Assembly: GCA_945873195.1 (NCBI GenBank)
Contig: CAMCDA010000018.1
Coordinates: 1-39,016, forward strand
DNA from: Asaia bogorensis
GTDB taxonomy: Bacteria; Pseudomonadota; Alphaproteobacteria; Acetobacterales; Acetobacteraceae
Reading direction: 5' to 3'
DNA: 39,016 bases
Shown piece after piece: positions 34,612 through 39,016 of the stretch (position 1 is the first letter of the stretch; every line of letters begins with the position of its first letter). The notes under the pieces are model-generated. The model was not told where the DNA came from. It saw nothing but the letters and a program-made list of their open reading frames with translations, and searched no databases. A program made the translations under genes and the position numbers.

Positions 34612-35579
34612 TGGCGCTGTTGGACGTCGAACGGCTGGAAATCGGCTTTGGCGGCCTGGCGGCCGTGCGCGGCATCTCATTCCAGGTCGGAAAGGGGGAA
34701 ACCCATTGCCTGGTCGGTGAGTCTGGATGCGGCAAGTCCGTCACCGCCCTGGCTGTGATGGGGCTGCTGGCGCCCACCGCCGTCCGTTCCGCCGCGGGGC
34801 TGCGCTTTGATGGGCAGGACCTGATGGGGCTGTCGGAGCGCGAGATTTCCCGTCTGCGCGGCGACCGCATGGCGATGATCTTTCAGGAGCCGATGACCAG
34901 CCTCAATCCCGCCTACACCGTCGGCTCCCAGATGGCGGAGGTGTTGATCCGCCATCGTGGAGGGTCCAAACGCGCCGCGATGGATCGCGCCGCGGAATTG
35001 CTGGAGCGCGTTCGGATCACATCCCCTGGCATGCGGCTGACCCAATATCCGCACCAGCTTTCGGGCGGCCTGCGCCAGCGGGTCATGATCGCCATGGCTT
35101 TGATGTGCGGGCCGGAACTGCTGATCGCGGATGAGCCGACCACGGCACTGGATGTCACGGTGCAAGCGCAGATCCTGAAACTGCTGGCGGAATTGCAGCA
35201 GGATCTGGGCCTGGCGATTCTGCTGATCACCCATGACCTGGGTATTGTCGCCCGGGTCGCCCATCGGGTGTCCGTCATGTATGCCGGCGAGGTCGTGGAA
35301 ACCGGCCCGGTCGCGGATCTGTTCGGTGCCCAGATGCATCCATACACCCGCGGTCTGCTGTCCTGCGTGCCCGTCCCTGGCAAGATCAAGCCAGGCGACC
35401 CGCTTGGTTCCATCCCCGGCATGGTTCCCCGGGTCGAGCATGGCTTCACCGGCTGCGCCTTCCGCCAGCGTTGCGAACTGGCGCGACCAGATTGCGCCGG
35501 CACCATCCCACGCCGCCCCTTGGCCAGTGGTCACGACTACCTGTGCCAACGTGAGCCGGCGGAGATCATCCGGTCATGA
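34611..35579 (+). CDS. ABC transporter ATPase DppD-type, system 2
   Basis: The 322-residue ATPase has Walker A GESGCGKS near residues 38-45, Q-loop MIFQEPMTSLNP, signature LSGGLRQRV, Walker [13 protein letters not shown] and the H-loop THD. The C-terminal oligopeptide-transporter domain includes HPYTRGLLSCVP and a cysteine cluster (CAFRQRCELARPDC and a later C) that binds an iron-sulfur cluster in DppD/OppD homologues. The chosen ATG at 34611 overlaps the permease stop; the longer open frame upstream is a shadow of the permease gene. Confidence 0.94.
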   Translation: MALLDVERLEIGFGGLAAVRGISFQVGKGETHCLVGESGCGKSVTALAVMGLLAPTAVRSAAGLRFDGQDLMGLSEREISRLRGDRMAMIFQEPMTSLNPAYTVGSQMAEVLIRHRGGSKRAAMDRAAELLERVRITSPGMRLTQYPHQLSGGLRQRVMIAMALMCGPELLIADEPTTALDVTVQAQILKLLAELQQDLGLAILLITHDLGIVARVAHRVSVMYAGEVVETGPVADLFGAQMHPYTRGLLSCVPVPGKIKPGDPLGSIPGMVPRVEHGFTGCAFRQRCELARPDCAGTIPRRPLASGHDYLCQREPAEIIRS

Positions 35580-36535
35580 GCGCGCCGCTGGTCGAAGTTC
35601 GTAACGTCAGCCAGACATTCCGAGTCCGCGACGGTCTGTTCGGCCGGCCGCGCCGTGTCGTCGCGGTTGATGGGGTTTCTCTCACGCTGAACGCTGGCGA
35701 GGTGATCGGCGTTGTCGGTGAGTCGGGCTGCGGTAAATCCACCTTGGCCCGTATCATCCTCGGGCTGCAAAAGCCGACGTCGGGAGAAGTTTTGATCGAC
35801 GGCAAGCGTCTGCATGACCTCGATCGGCGGGAACGTGCTCGGCTCGTCCAGCCGGTGTTCCAGGACCCATTCTCCTCCCTGAATCCCCGCCGCCGCGTTC
35901 GTGACATCGTCGGTATGCCGCTGGTCGCGCAGGGCGGTGCTAGCGATGCCGAAGCGCGGTCGAGCGTCGAGGCGATCATGGAACGGGTCGGACTAGATCC
36001 CGCGATGGGAGAGCGCTTGCCGGCGCAGCTGTCCGGCGGGCAACGCCAGCGTGTGGCAATTGCGCGGGCACTGATCCTGCGCCCCAGGCTTGTGGTCTGC
36101 GATGAGCCGACCAGCGCGCTGGATGTCTCGGTACAGGCACAAATCCTGAATCTGCTGGCCGAACTGCGACGAGAGTTCGGGCTGTCCTACCTTTTCATCA
36201 GCCATAATCTGGCGGTTGTGGAGCACGTCGCGAGCGAGGTCGCGGTCATGTATCTGGGCCGCATCGTGGAGCGGAACGTCTCCGCCGCTCTGTTCCACGC
36301 GCCCCGGCATCCCTACACGCAGGCGCTGCTGGCTTCCGTGCTGACGCCTGAGCCGGGCCTGGGAATCCCTGAAATTGGATTGGGCGATACGATGCCCGAC
36401 CCCGCCAACGTGCCGCCCGGCTGCCGGTTCCATCCGCGCTGCCCGGTTGCGGTGGCGGACTGCGCGGTAACGGCGCCAGCGGCGGTCAGGGCCGGCGGCG
36501 CCGAGGTCGAGTGTCTTCTGGTTACACCCGGCTGA
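35576..36535 (+). CDS. ABC transporter ATPase DppF-type, system 2
   Basis: This 319-residue protein is the second ATPase of system 2, with Walker [10 protein letters not shown] near 48-56, Q-loop PVFQDPFSSLNPRRRV, signature LSGGQRQRV, Walker B LVVCDEPTSALD and H-loop SHN (the usual histidine, followed by Asn). The C-terminus has HPYTQALLASV and the cysteine pattern GCRFHPRCPVAVADC. The insert LFGRPRRVVAVDGVSL after the first strand is typical of OppF/DppF. It overlaps the DppD-type gene as ATGA. Confidence 0.94.
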   Translation: MSAPLVEVRNVSQTFRVRDGLFGRPRRVVAVDGVSLTLNAGEVIGVVGESGCGKSTLARIILGLQKPTSGEVLIDGKRLHDLDRRERARLVQPVFQDPFSSLNPRRRVRDIVGMPLVAQGGASDAEARSSVEAIMERVGLDPAMGERLPAQLSGGQRQRVAIARALILRPRLVVCDEPTSALDVSVQAQILNLLAELRREFGLSYLFISHNLAVVEHVASEVAVMYLGRIVERNVSAALFHAPRHPYTQALLASVLTPEPGLGIPEIGLGDTMPDPANVPPGCRFHPRCPVAVADCAVTAPAAVRAGGAEVECLLVTPG

Positions 36536-36552
36536 TCATCCCACCCGGCGAT

Positions 36553-36569
36553 CTGGCCCATGGTTTGCG
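36553..36569 (+). promoter_or_regulatory. Weak sigma-54-like promoter upstream of atzH
   Basis: CTGGCCCATGGTTTGCG keeps the invariant GG (36555-36556) and GC (36567-36568) with exactly 10 bp between them and has the TTGC block. It departs from consensus at four other positions. A start near 36580 would leave about 23 nt before the atzH ATG, with GGAGAG as the ribosome-binding site. If real, it would put atzH under the same sigma factor as the main operon. Confidence 0.45.
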
Positions 36570-36602
36570 CGGCATTAACAACGCACCCCGGAGAGACCAT
36601 TC

Positions 36603-37004
36603 ATGGATATCAACCTACCGGCCATCGTCGCGGAGGTAGAGACGGCCTTCGAGGCATATGAAGCAGCCCTGATCACCAATGACGTGGCGACCTTGCAAGC
36701 GTTGTTCTGGAACAGCCCGCTGACCATCCGCTACGGTATCAACGAAATCCTGCACGGGTGGGATGAGATTGGCGCCTTCCGCTCTGCCCGGTCGCCGGTT
36801 GGGCTGATGCGCCGCACCTCTCGTACTGTCATCACCACGTTTGGGCGTGACTGCGCGACGGCCTCCACCTTGTTTCATCGGGAAACCACCCCGGGCAAGG
36901 TGGGTCGGCAGATGCAGACCTGGGCACGCATGCCCGAGGGATGGCGCATCGTCGCCGCGCATGTATCGATTATTGATGCGGCCGAGGAGGGTACGCAGGG
37001 CTGA
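36603..37004 (+). CDS. atzH: AtzH-type 1,3-dicarboxyurea decarboxylase (DUF3225)
   Basis: AtzH speeds decarboxylation of 1,3-dicarboxyurea to allophanate between AtzE/G and AtzF. The 133-residue protein has the NTF2-like fold pattern of DUF3225, with RYGINEILHGWDEIGAFR, the RSPVGLMRRTSRTVITTFGRD block, ATASTLFHRETTPGKVGRQMQTW and GWRIVAAHVSII, all characteristic of AtzH and the related HpxZ. It starts 67 bp after the last transporter gene with a GGAGAG site, perhaps from its own promoter. With AtzF, AtzG and AtzE it completes the lower cyanuric acid route. Confidence 0.88.
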   Translation: MDINLPAIVAEVETAFEAYEAALITNDVATLQALFWNSPLTIRYGINEILHGWDEIGAFRSARSPVGLMRRTSRTVITTFGRDCATASTLFHRETTPGKVGRQMQTWARMPEGWRIVAAHVSIIDAAEEGTQG

Positions 37005-37173
37005 AGTACGATCCGCTCATCGAAGGCGGCACAATGGTCCTGTCGTCGGAGATGTTCCGCGCCACTCCGGGACCATGCAGTCGGGTGGATCCCGAAATGG
37101 GGCAGGGGGTAATCCGCTGCCCATCCTGGCGTTGAGTTGATACCAGGACTTCAATCCCAGCAGGTGGTCATCA

Positions 37174-37211
37174 CAACGGCCATGACGGTGTAGATACCGT
37201 CATGGCCGTTG
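37174..37211. terminator. Perfect 16-bp hairpin between convergent operons
   Basis: CAACGGCCATGACGGT (37174-37189), the 6-nt loop GTAGAT and ACCGTCATGGCCGTTG (37196-37211) form a perfect 16-bp stem. It lies between the end of the atzH-bearing plus-strand operon and the stop of the convergent substrate-binding gene, so it can act as a bidirectional terminator. No T-tract follows on either strand. The stretch 37005-37173 before it holds nothing I can identify. Confidence 0.75.
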
Positions 37212-37232
37212 CGTCCGCGTTGATATGGATCC

Positions 37233-38840
37233 TCAGCCAACAGTGATCTGCGTCAGGTCGAGGAACCAGCTCTGCACCGGCTGGAAGCCCTTGACCTTCT
37301 TCGACATGCCGCGCGGGTTCATGTCATGGACCATGAAGAGCCAGGCGGCATCGTCCACCACGCTTTCATGCGCCTTGGCCAGGAACTTCGTCTGTTCGGC
37401 CGGATCGAAGGTGTTCTGGGCCTTGCGGAGGTTGGAACTGGCTTCCTCATTCAGCCAGTGCCCCCAGTTGTAGTTGGTGGGGGAGAAGCTCTCCTTGGCA
37501 TAGTACCGGAACATGGCGGCCGGATCGACCCAGGCGAGGCTGATGTTGATCCCGTGCACGCCCCGGCTTTGCGCCGCGCGCGGATCGTTGCGGACCGCGA
37601 CCAGCATCGTGCCCCATTCCACGACGTCGAACTCGATATCGATGCCGACCGCCTTGCAGTTCTGCTGCATGTACTCGTTCATCGGGATCGGCAGCATCTG
37701 CCCGGACCCTGACGTGGAGATCATGATCTTGGCCTTCACCGGCTTGCCCGGACCGTAGCCCGCTTCCTTCAGCAGCGCCTTGGCCTTTTCCGGATCGTAG
37801 GTGTAGCGCTCCTTCGGGGAACCGAAGGCTGGGGCTTCCGTCGTGTAGAGACCCTGGGCCGGACGGGCGATGCCGTTGATCAGCTTCACCAACCCTTCCC
37901 GGTCGATAGCGTAGTTGATCGCGCGCCGGACCCGCACATCGGCGAAGGGGGAGCCTTCGATCGTGTTCAGCACATAGGGATAGGTGTGCGGATAGGACCA
38001 GAGCGTGACCTCGAACCCCGCCTGCCGGAGGGAGGGGATGGAGTCGGGGGCCGGCACCTCGATCCAGTCCACCTGCCCGGACCGCAGGGCGGCGACGCGC
38101 GTGGTGGGTTCCGGCATCGGATAGACAACCAGCTTGTCCAGCTTGGGGATGCGGTCCTTGTCCCAATAGGCCTCGTTGCGGACCATCTCCACATACTGGC
38201 CGGCCACGACGCGGCTGATCTTGAACGGACCCGTGCCGACCGGCTTCTTGGAGAACTCGGCCCAGCTTTTGCCTACCGCCTCCCATTGCGCCGGGCTGAC
38301 CATCAGGACGCGGGTCAGCATGTAAGGGAAGAAGCTGAACGGGAACTTCGTCGTGATGACGATCGTATTGTCATCCAGCTTCTCGAAGGCATCGAGCATC
38401 GAGACCGCCGCCTTGATGATCGGCGCGGCGGTGGCATCGTATTGCGGCGACTTCTCGTCATAGACCCGGCGCAGGTTCCAGATCACCGCGTCGGCGGTGA
38501 AATCGGTCCCATCGTGGAACTTCACGTCCTTGCGAACGGTGAACAGCCACCGCAGCGGATTCGCCTCGTCGATCTTCCAGGCGCTGAACAGACCCGGACG
38601 CAACGCCGCCGGTTGGTCGCGGTTGTTCAGCAGATCCCAGTTCACCAGGGCGTCGTAGGGCTGGTAGCCGAGGAAGCGAAACCCCTCGAACCCGTTATTG
38701 GGGATACCGTGCGTGGTCGGAAGGTCCGACGCCGTCATGGCGATGCGCAACGTGCCCCCGCCGGCGGCCATGGCGGGGGTTGCCGCCGTGGCCGTCGCGG
38801 TGGCCGCGGTCGTTGCGATGAAGCCGCGTCTCGAAAGCAT
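37233..38840 (-). CDS. Peptide/opine-type ABC transporter substrate-binding protein (family 5), system 2
   Basis: This 535-residue periplasmic binding protein of the DppA family begins MLSRRGFIATTAATATATAA, a twin-arginine signal peptide (SRRGFI) ending near AMA. The mature part has WLFTVRKDVKFHDGTDFTADAVIWNLRRVYD, PVGTGPFKISRVVAGQYVEMVRNEAYW and VRRAINYAIDREGLVKLINGIARP, all typical. It is the only candidate binding protein for the system 2 permeases and ATPases, which lack one in their own operon, yet it is transcribed in the opposite direction. GAGGT precedes the ATG. Its upstream region is cut short by an IS21-like end at about 38869. Confidence 0.93.
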   Translation of the reverse strand: MLSRRGFIATTAATATATAATPAMAAGGGTLRIAMTASDLPTTHGIPNNGFEGFRFLGYQPYDALVNWDLLNNRDQPAALRPGLFSAWKIDEANPLRWLFTVRKDVKFHDGTDFTADAVIWNLRRVYDEKSPQYDATAAPIIKAAVSMLDAFEKLDDNTIVITTKFPFSFFPYMLTRVLMVSPAQWEAVGKSWAEFSKKPVGTGPFKISRVVAGQYVEMVRNEAYWDKDRIPKLDKLVVYPMPEPTTRVAALRSGQVDWIEVPAPDSIPSLRQAGFEVTLWSYPHTYPYVLNTIEGSPFADVRVRRAINYAIDREGLVKLINGIARPAQGLYTTEAPAFGSPKERYTYDPEKAKALLKEAGYGPGKPVKAKIMISTSGSGQMLPIPMNEYMQQNCKAVGIDIEFDVVEWGTMLVAVRNDPRAAQSRGVHGINISLAWVDPAAMFRYYAKESFSPTNYNWGHWLNEEASSNLRKAQNTFDPAEQTKFLAKAHESVVDDAAWLFMVHDMNPRGMSKKVKGFQPVQSWFLDLTQITVG

Positions 38841-38856
38841 GCAATGACCTCGTTAA

Positions 38857-38885
38857 ACGATATGGACCTGTAAAACAGCGTGCAA
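38857..38885 (-). promoter_or_regulatory. Candidate hybrid promoter for the system 2 binding protein
   Basis: On the minus strand TTGCAC (38885-38880) and TATCGT (38862-38857) are 17 bp apart and point to the binding protein start at 38840. The -35 lies inside the presumed insertion-sequence end, while the -10 lies in the flanking DNA, so the promoter would have been created by the insertion. Both boxes are only partial matches. Confidence 0.45.
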
Positions 38886-39016
38886 ATCTTTCCAGATTCC
38901 GGGGGTAAACAGCGTCCAATAGTTTCCACCCTGGTCCGTGCGATCATCCGGCATTTGCGCTGGAGAATCTGGGGTGTTGTTCATGGATATGATTGCCGAG
39001 ATCCGGCGCCGTCGTT
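38869..39016 (+). mobile_element. Left end of a probable IS21-family insertion sequence (cut by the window edge)
   Basis: From TGTAAAACAGCG at 38869 two imperfect 26-bp direct repeats occur at 38870-38895 and 38905-38930, sharing GTAAA-CAGCGT, CAA and TTTCCA. IS21-family ends start with TG and carry multiple such terminal repeats. An open frame that looks like the start of IstA begins at 38983. The right end is outside the window, so the element cannot be delimited or confirmed. Confidence 0.6.
38983..39016 (+). CDS. istA: Start of a probable IS21 transposase IstA (partial)
   Basis: Only the first 11 codons, MDMIAEIRRRR, are inside the window. This resembles the N-terminus of IstA transposases, which begin with a short MxxIAEIRRR-type helix leading into a helix-turn-helix. 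With the terminal-type repeats just upstream, a transposase is the best guess, but 11 residues cannot prove it. Confidence 0.5.
   Translation, partial: MDMIAEIRRRR

Noticed and set aside
37034-37135. Small open frame beginning MVLSSEMFRATPG after atzH
   Set aside because: It has no ribosome-binding site that I can see and no recognisable family, and it lies just before a terminator-like hairpin. It could be the remnant of a lost gene but I cannot support it.

Overview
The window is a high-GC, gene-dense bacterial chromosome segment. The product set and gene order suggest an alphaproteobacterium, probably of the Rhodospirillales/Acetobacteraceae type: hemC-hemD-mitofilin-hemY divergent from tsaD, then rplU-rpmA-obgE and rplY-pth-ychF. 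The placement is inferred from gene content; no rRNA or tRNA gene is present to test it.

Left half (1-22.4 kb), housekeeping. On the minus strand, hemC, hemD, a mitofilin-like membrane protein and a HemY-domain protein form a tightly overlapping operon, followed by the two-gene ergothioneine pathway egtB-egtD. Divergent from hemC run tsaD, rlmJ, gpsA, a TPR-sulfotransferase gene broken by two in-frame TAG codons, and murJ. Minus-strand cell-envelope and ribosome genes follow: a receiver-domain protein, rplU, rpmA, obgE, an RlpA-like lipoprotein, a D,D-carboxypeptidase and tmk. rnd is divergent from the plus-strand group rplY, pth, ychF. A dispersed repeat of about 110 bp lies upstream of egtB, with a full and a partial copy upstream of rlpA.

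Right half (22.4-38.9 kb), an accessory catabolic island. A 2-oxoglutarate/Fe(II) dioxygenase gene is divergent from a long, mostly overlapping plus-strand operon. That operon encodes a complete oligopeptide-type ABC importer with a fused double ATPase, a GntR/FCD regulator, an AtzF-type allophanate hydrolase, a 60-residue AtzG-type subunit, an AtzE-type amidase, a second importer (two permeases, two ATPases) and an AtzH-type DUF3225 enzyme. A second substrate-binding protein is encoded convergently at the far end. The divergent region holds a near-perfect sigma-54 promoter (TTGGCACGGGATTTGCC) and a perfect GntR-like palindrome (ATTGTATACAAT); a weaker sigma-54-like site precedes atzH. The four Atz-type enzymes match the lower cyanuric acid pathway (1-carboxybiuret to 1,3-dicarboxyurea to allophanate to ammonia and CO2), but no ring-opening AtzD and no urea carboxylase is present. 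The island therefore looks like a nitrogen-regulated scavenging system for an unidentified imported N-carboxy-urea or ureide compound.

Right edge. From about 38869 the sequence resembles the left end of an IS21-family element, with paired terminal repeats and the first codons of an IstA-like protein. It lies only 28 bp upstream of the second substrate-binding protein and may supply that gene's -35 box.
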